From Sphingobium psychrophilum (lineage in GTDB: Bacteria > Pseudomonadota > Alphaproteobacteria > Sphingomonadales > Sphingomonadaceae), in contig NZ_JABBFV010000002.1 in assembly GCF_012927105.1 (NCBI RefSeq), positions 62,001 through 126,000 of the forward strand: a stretch of DNA of 64,000 bases, read 5' to 3'. This document shows, one piece after another, positions 1 to 9,466 of this stretch (the first letter of the stretch is position 1; each line of letters begins with the position of its first letter). The position numbers and the translations under genes were made by a program. The notes beneath the pieces are model-generated. The model did not search any database, had not been told where the DNA came from, and saw nothing but the letters and a program-made list of their open reading frames with translations.

Positions 1-176
1 GTCGCTTCGGCCATGCCCAGTTCGTATGCAATCTGCTTGTTTAACAGGCCCGAATGGACGCAGCGCAGCACTTTCATTTGCGTGGGGGTCAGCGCAGGGG
101 GTTCCTGGCTCCTTGCGGGCGGATGGCGAAACTCCCGTTGATCGGAACTATTGTGCAGGTCCAGCGCAATGAACAT
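1..176 (-). CDS. LuxR-type HTH regulator (partial, runs off left edge)
   Basis: The visible 58 residues contain the start of a LuxR/FixJ helix-turn-helix (LTPTQMKVLRCVHSGLLNKQ, then IAYELGMAEAT), so this is a DNA-binding transcription factor. The ATG at 176 follows a GGGAGAGG ribosome site, and an in-frame TGA lies about 12 codons upstream. Only about 28 residues therefore precede the HTH: the protein has no receiver domain of its own here, unlike full-length response regulators. It may be a stand-alone HTH protein or the 3' part of a broken regulator. It diverges from the gluconate genes and could regulate them, but nothing visible proves this. Confidence 0.7.
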   Translation of the reverse strand, partial: MFIALDLHNSSDQREFRHPPARSQEPPALTPTQMKVLRCVHSGLLNKQIAYELGMAEA

Positions 177-486
177 CCGTCCTCTCCCTGTTCGATCCGA
201 CTCGAATCAGCCGGCCTGTTGGCCTGCCGGCTTGATTAATATCGTTAGCGCTAACAGTAGATGGATTGGTCAGACAGGTTCAAGTCAAAAATGCGATATA
301 CGACCCCAACTGGGTGGAATATCCGAAAATGACGCGATATCTGTCTAACAGCTTTACGCGGGCGCTGCGCCAAATGCCGGAATGGCGGCGAGCGAGAAGG
401 GGGAGAAGGATGACGTTAACATCGCGTCGGACGGCCATCGCCGTCCATGTCCCGGCCGGGTTGCCAGATGACGGAGTCGCGTCCCG
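177..486. other. Divergent intergenic region upstream of the gluconate permease
   Basis: This 310-bp stretch separates the LuxR-type fragment from the GntP permease. It holds the 12-bp palindrome at 244-255 and a possible 26-codon leader frame at 410-490. I see no RNA gene and no convincing -35/-10 pair. Confidence 0.6.
244..255. promoter_or_regulatory. Perfect palindrome GTTAGCGCTAAC, LacI-type operator candidate
   Basis: A 12-bp perfect palindrome with central CG, the form bound by LacI/GalR-family repressors. A close relative (GATAGCGCTATC) lies at 15330-15341, between the GH43 gene and the truncated exported gene. The shared core TAGCGCTA at both ends of the glycan locus suggests one regulator, which is not encoded in this window. 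Confidence 0.5.
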
Positions 487-490
487 ATGA
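410..490 (+). CDS. Possible 26-aa leader peptide overlapping the GntP start
   Basis: An ATG at 410 sits directly behind a purine-rich GGGGGAGAAGG tract and opens a 26-codon frame ending in TGA at 488-490. That stop overlaps the permease ATG at 487 in an ATGA arrangement. Its good ribosome site and stop-start overlap make translational coupling plausible. The peptide has no recognisable family and could be chance; the permease also has its own weaker ACGGAG site. Confidence 0.25.
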   Translation: MTLTSRRTAIAVHVPAGLPDDGVASR

Positions 491-1833
491 CACCAGCGGA
501 TTATCGACTGATCCTGGCGGCGGTGGTCGGCATAGCGCTGTCCATCATCCTCATCATCCGGGGCCGATTACACCCCTTTGTCGGCCTGCTCTGCGGCGCC
601 TTCACCGTGGGCCTGCTCGCGGGCCTGCCGATGGAAGAAACGGCCAAGGCGGTCGAAAAGGGTGCAGGCGCCATCCTCGGCGGCACTGGTCTGGTCGTCG
701 CGCTGGGCCTTGGCCTTGGCGCGATGCTGCAACTGTCCGACGGCGCGGGTGGCATGGCGCGCGCCGCGCTGCGCCTGTCGGGCGTGAAGGGCGCGCCATG
801 GGCCAGCCTCTTCACCGCGATCGTGATCGGCCTGCCGCTTTTCTTCGAAACCGGCCTCGTATTGCTGTTGCCGATCGTCGCATCGGCGGCGGCGGCGTTG
901 CCGACGGGGCAGAATGGCGACGCGGCCAAACTGCGCCTGATGCTGCCGGCGCTGGCGGGCCTGTCGGTGGTTCATGCGCTGGTGCCGCCGCATCCCGGCC
1001 CGCTGCTGGCGGTCAACGCGCTGGGGGCCAATCTCGGCCTGACCCTGCTCTACGGTCTGATGATCGGCATCCCGACCGCGATCATCGCCGGACCGCTGCT
1101 GGCGCGCTTCACCGCGCCGGGCGTGACGCTCAACCCGCCGCTGCTGGATCCGGTGAAGGTCGATGTCGCCACCCCGTCGGTCGGCCGCGCGCTGGCCGCG
1201 GTGTTGTTGCCGGTCGTCCTGATCGCCGCGGGGCAGGCGGTGGCCCTGCTGCCGCCGAATGTGGCCGTGCATTTCCACTGGCTCAGTTGGGTCAGCGATC
1301 CGGTAGTGGCGCTGCTGGTGGCCGTCCTTGCCGCCTTGCCGCTGCTGTTTGGCCGCCGCATCACCGACCGCACGATCCAGAACGCGATCTGGACCGAAGC
1401 GATGACGCCCGCTGGCGGCATCATCCTGGCGATCGGCGCGGGCGGCGCGCTCAAACAGGTGCTGGTGACGGCCGGCCTGTCGGACATGCTGGTGCGGGTG
1501 GCCGATGGCGGCGCGATTTCGCCGCTCATCCTCGCCTGGGGCGTGTCCGTCTGCATCCGCCTGGCCACCGGCTCCGCCACCGTGGCGACGATCACCACGG
1601 CCGGCGTGATGCAGGGGCTGGTCGCCGCGTCGGGGGTGGAACCGGAATGGATGGTGCTGGCGATCGGCGCAGGCTCGCTCTTCTTCTCCCACGTCAACGA
1701 TCCCGGTTTCTGGCTGGTGAAAAGCTATCTGGGGACGGATATGGCGGGCACCTTCAAGACATGGTCGATCATGGAAACCGTGGTCGCGATCGTCGGCCTG
1801 TTGCTGGTGCTGCTTGCCAGCAGTATCTTTTGA
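487..1833 (+). CDS. gntP: GntP-family gluconate:H+ symporter
   Basis: The 448-aa product is an inner-membrane permease made of hydrophobic helices throughout. It carries hallmark GntP/GntT segments: GLPLFFETGLVLLLPI near residue 115, VHALVPPHPGPLLAVNALG near 160, and a C-terminal RLATGSATVATITTAG segment. Length matches the family (about 440-450 aa). The family imports gluconate or related sugar acids with protons. It is followed after 40 bp by a GntR/FadR regulator and then by convergent gluconokinase, so import and phosphorylation of gluconate are encoded together. Idonate or fructuronate are alternative substrates for family members. The ATG is preceded by ACGGAG. Confidence 0.9.
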   Translation: MTPADYRLILAAVVGIALSIILIIRGRLHPFVGLLCGAFTVGLLAGLPMEETAKAVEKGAGAILGGTGLVVALGLGLGAMLQLSDGAGGMARAALRLSGVKGAPWASLFTAIVIGLPLFFETGLVLLLPIVASAAAALPTGQNGDAAKLRLMLPALAGLSVVHALVPPHPGPLLAVNALGANLGLTLLYGLMIGIPTAIIAGPLLARFTAPGVTLNPPLLDPVKVDVATPSVGRALAAVLLPVVLIAAGQAVALLPPNVAVHFHWLSWVSDPVVALLVAVLAALPLLFGRRITDRTIQNAIWTEAMTPAGGIILAIGAGGALKQVLVTAGLSDMLVRVADGGAISPLILAWGVSVCIRLATGSATVATITTAGVMQGLVAASGVEPEWMVLAIGAGSLFFSHVNDPGFWLVKSYLGTDMAGTFKTWSIMETVVAIVGLLLVLLASSIF

Positions 1834-1873
1834 GGTGGCGACCCATGTCTTCCCCCGACAGGGCAATAGTCCG

Positions 1874-2551
1874 ATGAGCCAGACGCGGCTGTCCGATCAT
1901 GTCTATGCGGCGATCGTGGACGTCATCACGGGCGAAGGGCTGGAGGTGGGCGGACGCCTGCCGGCCGAAGCGCGGCTGGCCGAGATGTTCGGCGTATCGC
2001 GCGCGATCGTCCGCGAAGCGCTGATGCGGCTGGCGTCGGATGGCATTACGGAGGCGCGGCGCGGCGCCGGCTCCTTCGTCAAAAGCCGGCCGTCGGACCG
2101 GCTGGCGGCGTTCATGCCATCCACGGAGTTGCCGACCACCCTGGGCAGCTACGAAGTGCGCTTCGTGCTGGAGGCGGAAGCGGCGCGACTGGCGGCCAAT
2201 CGCCGGACGCCGCAGGACATGGCCGATGTCGAGGAAGGCATGGAATTGCTGCGCGCGGCCCTGCTGTCGAGCGAACCGGCGCATGTGGAGGATATGGAAT
2301 TGCACCGCCGCATCGCGCAGGCGACCGGCAACCCCGCCTTTATGGTCGCCTTCGACGCGCTGCATGCCGATGTCGACAAGATCATGCGCGCGGGCGTAGA
2401 CATCAGCCGGTCGCGCCCGCCCGAAGTGATCGCGACAATGCTGCGCGAACATGACCAGATTGTCGACGCCATTCGCGCGCAGGATGCAGAAGGCGCGGCG
2501 CTCGCGATGCGCTGGCATCTATGGGAAGGCCGACGGCGGTTGATGCCCTGA
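1874..2551 (+). CDS. GntR-family (FadR/FCD) transcriptional regulator
   Basis: A 225-aa regulator with an N-terminal winged HTH (residues about 20-70, including LPAEARLAEMFGVSRAIVREA) and a C-terminal all-helical FCD ligand domain (about 85-215), the FadR subfamily layout. ATG 1874 is chosen over an in-frame ATG at 1814, because 1814 lies inside the permease gene and only 1874 gives the usual short N terminus. It follows the permease in the same direction and probably forms an operon with it. By context it should respond to gluconate or a phosphorylated derivative; this is inference. It converges with gluconokinase, only 1 bp between stop codons. Confidence 0.88.
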   Translation: MSQTRLSDHVYAAIVDVITGEGLEVGGRLPAEARLAEMFGVSRAIVREALMRLASDGITEARRGAGSFVKSRPSDRLAAFMPSTELPTTLGSYEVRFVLEAEAARLAANRRTPQDMADVEEGMELLRAALLSSEPAHVEDMELHRRIAQATGNPAFMVAFDALHADVDKIMRAGVDISRSRPPEVIATMLREHDQIVDAIRAQDAEGAALAMRWHLWEGRRRLMP

Positions 2552-2552
2552 C

Positions 2553-3089
2553 TTATTGGCCGCTGTGCAGCCAGCTAAGTACTTGATCACGAAGCTCTTT
2601 TGGTGACGCATCCGTCGTCAGAACCAACGCTGCTTCGGCCAAGGTAGGCCGTTCCAGCGTCACGAGCTGGCTGTCGAGCAGGCTGGCGGGCATATAATGG
2701 CCCGGCCGGTTCTGGACCCGCGTCAAAAGCCGTTCGCGGCTATTGTCCAGCAGGACGAAGCGCACCGGCGCGCCGATCCCCGCACGCAGCCGATCGCGAT
2801 AGCTATGCCGCAGAGCGGAGCAGGCCGTGACAACCGAAACAGATGTCTCGATCGCTGTCGCACTGGCCTGCGCCAACCGGTCAAGCCACGGCCAGCGATC
2901 CTCATCCGTCAGCGGATCGCCGCGGCGCATCTTCTCGACCGCGTCGGGCGCATGATAGTCGTCGCCTTCCAGAAACGGGCAGGCGAAAGCATCGGCCAGC
3001 AAAGCCCCCAATGTCGATTTGCCACAGCCGCTGACGCCCATCACGATCAGGGCCAGGGGGGACGGGACAGGGGCGGCAGATGGCGGCAA
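2553..3089 (-). CDS. gntK: Gluconokinase (TTG start)
   Basis: Phosphorylates gluconate to 6-phosphogluconate, feeding the Entner-Doudoroff or pentose-phosphate routes. The 178-aa protein has a Walker A loop GVSGCGKST (residues 18-26), the gluconokinase signature FLEGDDYH, DEDRWPWLDRL, and the C-terminal RPGHYMPASLLDSQ(L/F)xTLE block. I place the start at TTG 3089: AAGGA lies 7 nt upstream and the resulting length equals the family norm. The in-frame ATG at 3200 would add 37 unrelated residues and nearly reach the divergent gene. The gene is convergent with the GntR regulator and divergent from the 3258 gene. Confidence 0.9.
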   Translation of the reverse strand: MPPSAAPVPSPLALIVMGVSGCGKSTLGALLADAFACPFLEGDDYHAPDAVEKMRRGDPLTDEDRWPWLDRLAQASATAIETSVSVVTACSALRHSYRDRLRAGIGAPVRFVLLDNSRERLLTRVQNRPGHYMPASLLDSQLVTLERPTLAEAALVLTTDASPKELRDQVLSWLHSGQ

Positions 3090-3257
3090 ATTGCGTTCCT
3101 TGCAGAACAGGCAATACCCCGACGGGCATCGCAATGGTGCGTTCCCCTGTACCAGCCGGGCAAAGGCCCTGAACACTACGACCTTCGTCGCAAGTGCCAA
3201 AGCCCCCGCCGCCTTCTAGCCATGCGATACGGCAAGATAACAGGAGGGAGGTCGGCT

Positions 3258-6200
3258 ATGATCGGACGCAGCATGATGGCGGCTTTGTTGGCGGCGACCA
3301 TTTTGGCAACGCCGGCCTGGGCCGGGACGGTTTCGGTCTTCCCGGTTGCACCCGAGGAACCGACCGCCGTGACGGTAACGGCCAAGGGCGACGGGCGTGC
3401 GGACGATAGCGCCGCGATCCAGCAGGCGCTGGACCAGGCGCGCGACAAGACCGGCCATGGCATCGTCTTCCTGCCGTCGGGCAGCTATCGCATCAGCCGG
3501 ACGCTGGTCGTGCCTGCGGGCGTGCGCATCTATGGCGTCGGGCCGACACGTCCGGTGATCCTGCTGGCCGCCAATACGCCGGGCTTCCAGAAGGGCGTGT
3601 CCACCATGATCGTCTTTGGCGGCGGCGATCAATATCTGGTGGGCAAGGTGCCGGTCCCGGTGGCGACGGTCGTGCCCCGCGACAAGGTGGTGCGCGACGC
3701 CAATTCCGGCACCTTCTATTCGTCGATGAGCAATGTCGATATCGAGATAGCGCCAGGCAATCCGGCGGCGGCGGGCGTGCGCTTCCGCATGGCGCAACAT
3801 GCCTTCCTCAGCCATATGGAATTTCGCCTGGGGACCGCTTTCGCTGGGGTCTATCAGGCCGGCAACGTCATGGAGAATGTCCATTTCCAGGGCGGTCGCT
3901 ATGGCATCGTCACCGAAAAGACATCGCCTGCCTGGCAGTTCACCCTGCTCGATTCCAGTTTCGACGGCCAGAGCCAGGCCGCGATCCGCGAGCATGAGGT
4001 CGACCTGACCCTCGTCAATGTCGCGATCCGCAATACGCCGGTCGGGATAGAGATCGACCGCGGTTACAGCGACAGCCTGTGGGGCAAGGATGTCCGCTTC
4101 GAAAATGTGTCGAAGGCGGGCGTTATCATCTCGAACGAGAAGAATGTCTTCACCCAGATCGGCTTCGACAATGCGCTGGCCGTAAACAGCCCGGTCGTCG
4201 CCCGCTTCCGCGACAGCGGCAGGACAGTCGATGGCAAGGGCAAGGCCTATAAGGTCGCGTCCTTCTCCCATGGCCTCGCCATCCCCGACCTCGGCCATAC
4301 CGGCGACTATAAAACCGTGGCGGACATTCAACCGCTGTCCGCCATGCCCGCCCGCCGTGCGCCCGCCATCCGCGACCTGCCCGCCATGACCGATTGGGTC
4401 AATGTCCGATCGCTGGGCATCATGGGCGACGGCAAAGCCGATGACACCGCCGCGATCCAGAAAGCGATCGACAGCCATCGCATCCTCTATTTCCCGGTCG
4501 GCTTCTACAAGGTGACGAACCGGCTGACGCTGCGCCCTGACTCCATTCTCATCGGCCTGCACCCTGCGATTACCCAGCTTTACATTCCCGACGATAATCC
4601 CGCTCATGCTGGCCTTGGACCAGTGCTGCCGATTCTGGAAAGCCCCAAGGGCGGCGACAATATCCTGTCGGGCCTCGGCCTCTTCACCGGCCGGATCAAT
4701 CCGCGCGCGTCCGCGCTGCTGTGGCGGTCGGGCGAAACGAGCCTGGTCGAGGACGTCAAGATCATGGGCGGCGGCGGCACGCCCACGGCGGATGGCAAGA
4801 TGCTGGGTGCTTTACGGGTCAACACCGGGGATCCTGTCACCGACGGGCGACTGGATGCGCAATATCCCAGCATCTGGGTGACGGACGGCGGCGGCGGCAC
4901 CTTCGCCAACGTCTGGAGTCCCAACAGCTTTGCCCAATCGGGCCTGCACGTCACCAACACCAGTACACCCGGCCATGTCTATGAAATGTCCGTCGAACAT
5001 CATGCCCGCAACGAAATCGTCCTCGACAATGTCCAGAATTGGGAGTTCCTGGCCCCCCAGACGGAACAGGAGGTCGATGACGGTCCCGACGCCATCTCGC
5101 TCGACATCCGCAATTCGAGAAATCTGCTGTTCGCCAACTATCACGGCTATCGCGTCACCCGCACCTACGCGCCGGAAAAGAGCGCGGTCAAGCTAACCAA
5201 CTCCAGCGACATCCGCTTCCGCAATGTCCACATCAACGCCGAAAGCGGCTTTGCCACCTGCGACGACGAAGGCTGCGGCACCTTCCTGCGCGCCAGCAAA
5301 TATCCGTTCGATAATGCGATCGAGGATGTGACCGGCAAGCGCTTCGTGCGGGAACGCGAGTTCGCCAGCCTGGACATCGGGGCGGCGGATCGCGCCATCC
5401 CGCCCGTCTCGCCCAGCAGCACGCCGGTCGAAAAGCTGGAAGACGGCTTCTGGTCGATCTCCGGCGCGGCCGTCGATGCACAGGGTGCGCTCTATTTCAT
5501 CGACCGGCGATTCCAGCGCATCCATCGCTGGAGCGAGGCCAAGGGGCTGGAAATCGTGCGCGACCAGGCGCTTGATCCGGTCAATCTAGCGATCGATGGA
5601 TCGGGGCATCTGCTGGTGCTGTCTTCGCTGGGGCCGAAGGCGGGGGTCTATTCGATCGACCCGAACGGCGCGCCAGACAAGATGACCCTGATCCAGCCGA
5701 CGCCGGTGCGGGCGAAGGGCGCGGCCAGGACGCTGCTGCCGGTCAACTGGTGGAACAATGGCGAGTTCAGGGACCAGCTCGACCCCCAAACCTATGCGTT
5801 CACGACGTTGGCGGAGATGTTCGCGCGCGACGCCGGTACGCCCAAGGCGCGCGAATATGTCTCCCCCGACGGCAGCCTGTCGCTGCCCGCCTTCCGCGTC
5901 TGGCAGCAGGGACCGATCGATCATGTCGGCTGGCGCTGGTCGGACAGCCTGAACGCCAATGGCCTGGTCGGCGGCAAGCCGGGCGATCGTCTCTTCGTCA
6001 CCAACGGGTCGGAAAATATCACCTATAGCGGCACGGTCGGCGCGGGCGGCACGCTGACGAACCTCAAGCCCTTTACCAACCGGGGTGGCGAAAGCGTCGC
6101 GGTGGACGGGCAGGGGCGCGTCTTTGTCGCGAACGGCCAAATCTTCGTCTATGGCGCGGATGGCCGGGAAACGGGCAGGATCGACGTGCCCGACCGGCCC

Positions 6201-6281
6201 TTGCAGATCCTGTTCGGGGGTGCGGACAAGCGAACGCTTTTCATCCTGACGCATCACGCTTTGTACGCCGCCAGGCCCTGA
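3258..6281 (+). CDS. Secreted twin beta-helix protein with C-terminal gluconolactonase-like propeller
   Basis: A 1007-aa exported protein; the signal peptide ends near residue 22 (ATPAWA). Two pectate-lyase-3-type parallel beta-helix modules begin near residues 37 and 381, each opening with GDGxADD(S/T)AAIQ(Q/K)A. This tandem layout recalls GH55 exo-1,3-glucanases. From about residue 724 the sequence changes to repeated VDAQGxLYFID / VDGQGRVFVANG blades typical of SMP-30/NHL six-bladed propellers (gluconolactonase-like). ATG 3258 follows AGGAGGG. A paralogue (9467-12511) lies beyond the TonB receptor. With gluconate uptake next door, release of an aldonolactone or gluconate from a glycan is plausible but unproven; the catalytic residues were not identified. 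Confidence 0.8.
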   Translation: MIGRSMMAALLAATILATPAWAGTVSVFPVAPEEPTAVTVTAKGDGRADDSAAIQQALDQARDKTGHGIVFLPSGSYRISRTLVVPAGVRIYGVGPTRPVILLAANTPGFQKGVSTMIVFGGGDQYLVGKVPVPVATVVPRDKVVRDANSGTFYSSMSNVDIEIAPGNPAAAGVRFRMAQHAFLSHMEFRLGTAFAGVYQAGNVMENVHFQGGRYGIVTEKTSPAWQFTLLDSSFDGQSQAAIREHEVDLTLVNVAIRNTPVGIEIDRGYSDSLWGKDVRFENVSKAGVIISNEKNVFTQIGFDNALAVNSPVVARFRDSGRTVDGKGKAYKVASFSHGLAIPDLGHTGDYKTVADIQPLSAMPARRAPAIRDLPAMTDWVNVRSLGIMGDGKADDTAAIQKAIDSHRILYFPVGFYKVTNRLTLRPDSILIGLHPAITQLYIPDDNPAHAGLGPVLPILESPKGGDNILSGLGLFTGRINPRASALLWRSGETSLVEDVKIMGGGGTPTADGKMLGALRVNTGDPVTDGRLDAQYPSIWVTDGGGGTFANVWSPNSFAQSGLHVTNTSTPGHVYEMSVEHHARNEIVLDNVQNWEFLAPQTEQEVDDGPDAISLDIRNSRNLLFANYHGYRVTRTYAPEKSAVKLTNSSDIRFRNVHINAESGFATCDDEGCGTFLRASKYPFDNAIEDVTGKRFVREREFASLDIGAADRAIPPVSPSSTPVEKLEDGFWSISGAAVDAQGALYFIDRRFQRIHRWSEAKGLEIVRDQALDPVNLAIDGSGHLLVLSSLGPKAGVYSIDPNGAPDKMTLIQPTPVRAKGAARTLLPVNWWNNGEFRDQLDPQTYAFTTLAEMFARDAGTPKAREYVSPDGSLSLPAFRVWQQGPIDHVGWRWSDSLNANGLVGGKPGDRLFVTNGSENITYSGTVGAGGTLTNLKPFTNRGGESVAVDGQGRVFVANGQIFVYGADGRETGRIDVPDRPLQILFGGADKRTLFILTHHALYAARP

Positions 6282-6417
6282 AAACCCGCCTGCCGACCGC
6301 ATCTACGACCTATGTCTTAAGTGCGAGGGACGCAGGCACCGACTAACTTAAAAACAACAGCCCATCATGCGGCGTGGCGGCTCTGGGAGGGGTCGCCGAT
6401 ATAAAAGGGGAAGATGA

Positions 6418-9390
6418 ATGAAAGCGACGATCGCAATCCATCGGCACATGGCCGGCGTCAGCCTGGCCGCGATGGCTGCCTTTGGACTGACGGCCCCCGC
6501 CCTTGCGCAGGCTGCACCGGCACAGCCGCAGGCCGTCGCGCCGCAGGCGCAGACCGATGACGCCGGCGCGCCGCGTAGCGCCGACATCATCGTCACCGGG
6601 TCACGCATCACCACCAGCGGTTTCAATGCCCCCACGCCGACCACGGTGATCGGCGAGGAGCAGATCGCCAATAATGCGCAGCCCAATATCTTCACAACCA
6701 TCGCGCAGCTGCCCTCGCTTCAGGGATCGACCGGCGCGTCCACCGGCACGTTCAGCACGTCGAGCGGCCAGCAGGGCCTCAGCTCCTTCTCGCTGCGCGG
6801 CCTGGGCGCGATCCGCACCCTGACCCTGCTTGACGGCCAGCGCGTCGTCGGTGCGAACGTGACGGGCGTTCCCGACATCAGCATGTTCCCGCAATTGCTG
6901 GTCAAGCGCGTCGATGTGGTGACCGGCGGCGCGTCGGCATCCTATGGTTCCGATGCCGTCGGCGGCGTCGTCAATTTCATCACCGACACCCATTTCGAAG
7001 GGTTCAAGGGCAATATCCTGGGCAGCATCACCCAATATGGCGATGACGAAACCGCGCTGGTGCAGGCGGCCTATGGCAAGGCGTTCATGGACGATCGCCT
7101 GCATGTCGTGCTGAGCGGCGAATATGATCATGAAGGCGGCGTGGGCGCGGGCGATTTCGGCACGGATCTGGCCGGCAGCCGCAACTGGTATCGCGCGACC
7201 ACGCTCATGAATACCGGCGTGACCAACAACGGCCTGCCCCAGTTCAACTATCGCGACTTTGCGCAGCCCTATCAATATGCCCGCTACGGCCTCATCAACA
7301 ACGGTCCGTTACAAGGCATCGCCTTCGACCAGAATGGCACACCCTATAATTTCAATTACGGATCGGGCGGCCAGCCGACCGGCACAGGCGCGGTCACCAA
7401 CTGCTATCGCGGCAACAGCTTCTGCGAAGGCGGCGATCTGTCGGGCTCGCCGGGTTCGGGTGCCTAGCTCAAGTCGGCATTGGAACGCATCAACGGCTAT
7501 GGTCGGATCGGCTACGAATTTGCCGACAACAGTGAAGCCTATGTCACTGTCAACATCGCGCAGGTGAAGACCAGCAACCAGCCCAGTCCCGGCTATAACC
7601 GGTCCAGCCTGACCGTTCAGTGCGCCAACCCTTACCTGCCCCAATCGGTTCGCGACCAATGCGCCGTGGCGGGCATCACCCAGTTCGGTTTCGGGTCGAG
7701 CAACGCATCCTTCCCCGATCCCAAGGTCGAGACGGACCGCCGTCAATATCGCTTCGTCGGAGGGCTGAAGGGCAAATTCGGCCTGGGCGGCACCGACTGG
7801 AACTATGACGCCTATTATGAACATGGCATCACCATTTCCGACATCCGGGTTCAGGACATCGTCCTCCAGAACCGCTATGTGGCGGCGACCAATGCAATCT
7901 CGCTCAACGGCGCGATCGTCTGCGCTGACCCGGCCGCCCGCGCCGCCGGGTGCCAGCCGATCAATATCTTCGGCGGCGCTACGCCATCTTCGGCTGCGCT
8001 CGCCTATGTGGCACCGCATGAAAACGGCCCATTCCAGCATACCAAGCTGACGCAGGACGTCGCCAGCGTCAACGTCTCCGGCAATCCGTTCGAACTCTGG
8101 GCCGGGCCGGTGTCGGTCGCTTTCGGTGGCGAATATCGCCGCGAATTTTACCGGGTGAACGCCGATCCCTATGGCGCGGGCGTGTCCCCGCTCAGCCCCA
8201 ACAGCCCCGAATATCCGGCCGATCCGCTGCTCAACTCGACGCTGGGTAGCAACTGGGCAGCAGGCAATTACAAAAATGGGCGCGGCAAATATGAAGTCTA
8301 TGAAGGCTATCTCGAAGTCGATCTGCCCCTGTTCAACAGCGATTCGATGGGCCGCGCCAACCTGAATGCGGCGGGTCGCGGCACCCATTACAGCACGTCG
8401 GGCACAGTCTGGACATGGAAGGTCGGCGGCACATGGGATACGCCGCTCAGTGGTCTGCGCCTGCGGGCGGTGACGTCGCGCGATGTGCGCGCGCCCAATC
8501 TGTCGGAATTGTTCGCGGCCCCCACGGTCACGACCCTGCCGAACTTCAACGATCCGTTCCGCAACCAGGCGGTGCAGGTATTCCAGAACACGATCGGCAA
8601 CACCGCGCTGAAGCCCGAAGTCGCACGCAATACCGAACTCGGCATCGTGTTGGCGCGCCCTGAATGGATGCCGGGCCTCAGCCTCTCGCTCGATTATTAT
8701 GACATCAAGCTCAAGGGCGTGGTGTCCACCCTGTCCGCAGACCAGATCGTTCGCTTCTGCTTCGAAGGCAATCAGGCGTTCTGCGGCGGGTTCCAGCTTG
8801 ATGGCGCGCAGGGCACCAACTTCGTGAACGTCCAGCCGTTCAACCTCGCTTCCTGGCGCACCAGCGGCTTCGATATAGAGGCCAGCTATCAGTGGCAGCA
8901 GCCGCTGGGGCTGCCAGGCAGCTTCACCGTCCGTGCACTGGCGACCCATATCCGCAAATTCATCGTCAGTGCGGGCATTGCCGGTGTCGATCCGGTCGAT
9001 CAGGCCGGCGCCAATACCGGCAACACGCCGGACTGGAAATGGCTGGCCGTGCAGACCTACGACAGCGGTCGTTTCACCCTGACGGTGCAGGAACGGTGGA
9101 TCAGCGATGGCGTGTTCGGCAACCAATATGTGGTCTGTCAGTCGTCCTGTCCGGTTTCCACCGGCAACCATCCCACTATCGACCGCAACAAGATGAAGGG
9201 CGCTTTCTACGTGGATGTAGGCGCGACGTTCAAGATCCGCGACAATATCTCGATCTACGGAAAAGTGGACAATCTGTTCGACAAGGATCCGGTGGCATCG
9301 CCCCAGACCAATACCGGTCTGGACGTCAATCCTGCCTTGTACGACACATTGGGTCGTATCTATCGGGCAGGTGTCCGCTTCAACTTCTGA
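6418..9390 (+). pseudogene. TonB-dependent receptor interrupted by an in-frame TAG
   Basis: Both halves read in one frame and together encode about 990 residues. They comprise a signal peptide (to about residue 30), a plug domain (SADIIVTGSRI, LLDGQRVV, VDVVTGGASASYGSDAVGGVVNF), and a long beta-barrel ending in aromatic GRIYRAGVRFNF. TAG at 7465-7467 (codon 350) stops translation early; a single C-to-T change from a CAG codon would explain it. No start with a good ribosome site follows the stop. The intact form would import a large ligand, probably an oligosaccharide released by the flanking paralogous proteins. It could be a recent inactivation or a sequencing error. Start ATG 6418 has AAAGGGGAAG upstream. 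Confidence 0.85.
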
Positions 9391-9418
9391 TACTCTTCGT
9401 TTCGATCTCCCCAACCTC

Positions 9419-9442
9419 GTCCCGGCCCTGCACGGCCGGGAC
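9419..9442 (+). terminator. Terminator-like hairpin after the TonB receptor
   Basis: Stem GTCCCGGCC / GGCCGGGAC (9 bp, perfect) with a 6-nt loop, followed by a pyrimidine run ATCTTCTTTTCT. It lies 28 bp after the receptor stop and 24 bp before the ATG of the next gene. It could end receptor transcription or attenuate read-through into the second beta-helix gene. Confidence 0.6.
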
Positions 9443-9466
9443 ATCTTCTTTTCTGGAGCCTGCCGG

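Noticed and set aside
3090..3200. N-terminal extension of gluconokinase to ATG 3200
   Set aside because: The added 37 residues do not match the family, while TTG 3089 has a ribosome site at the right distance and gives the standard length.
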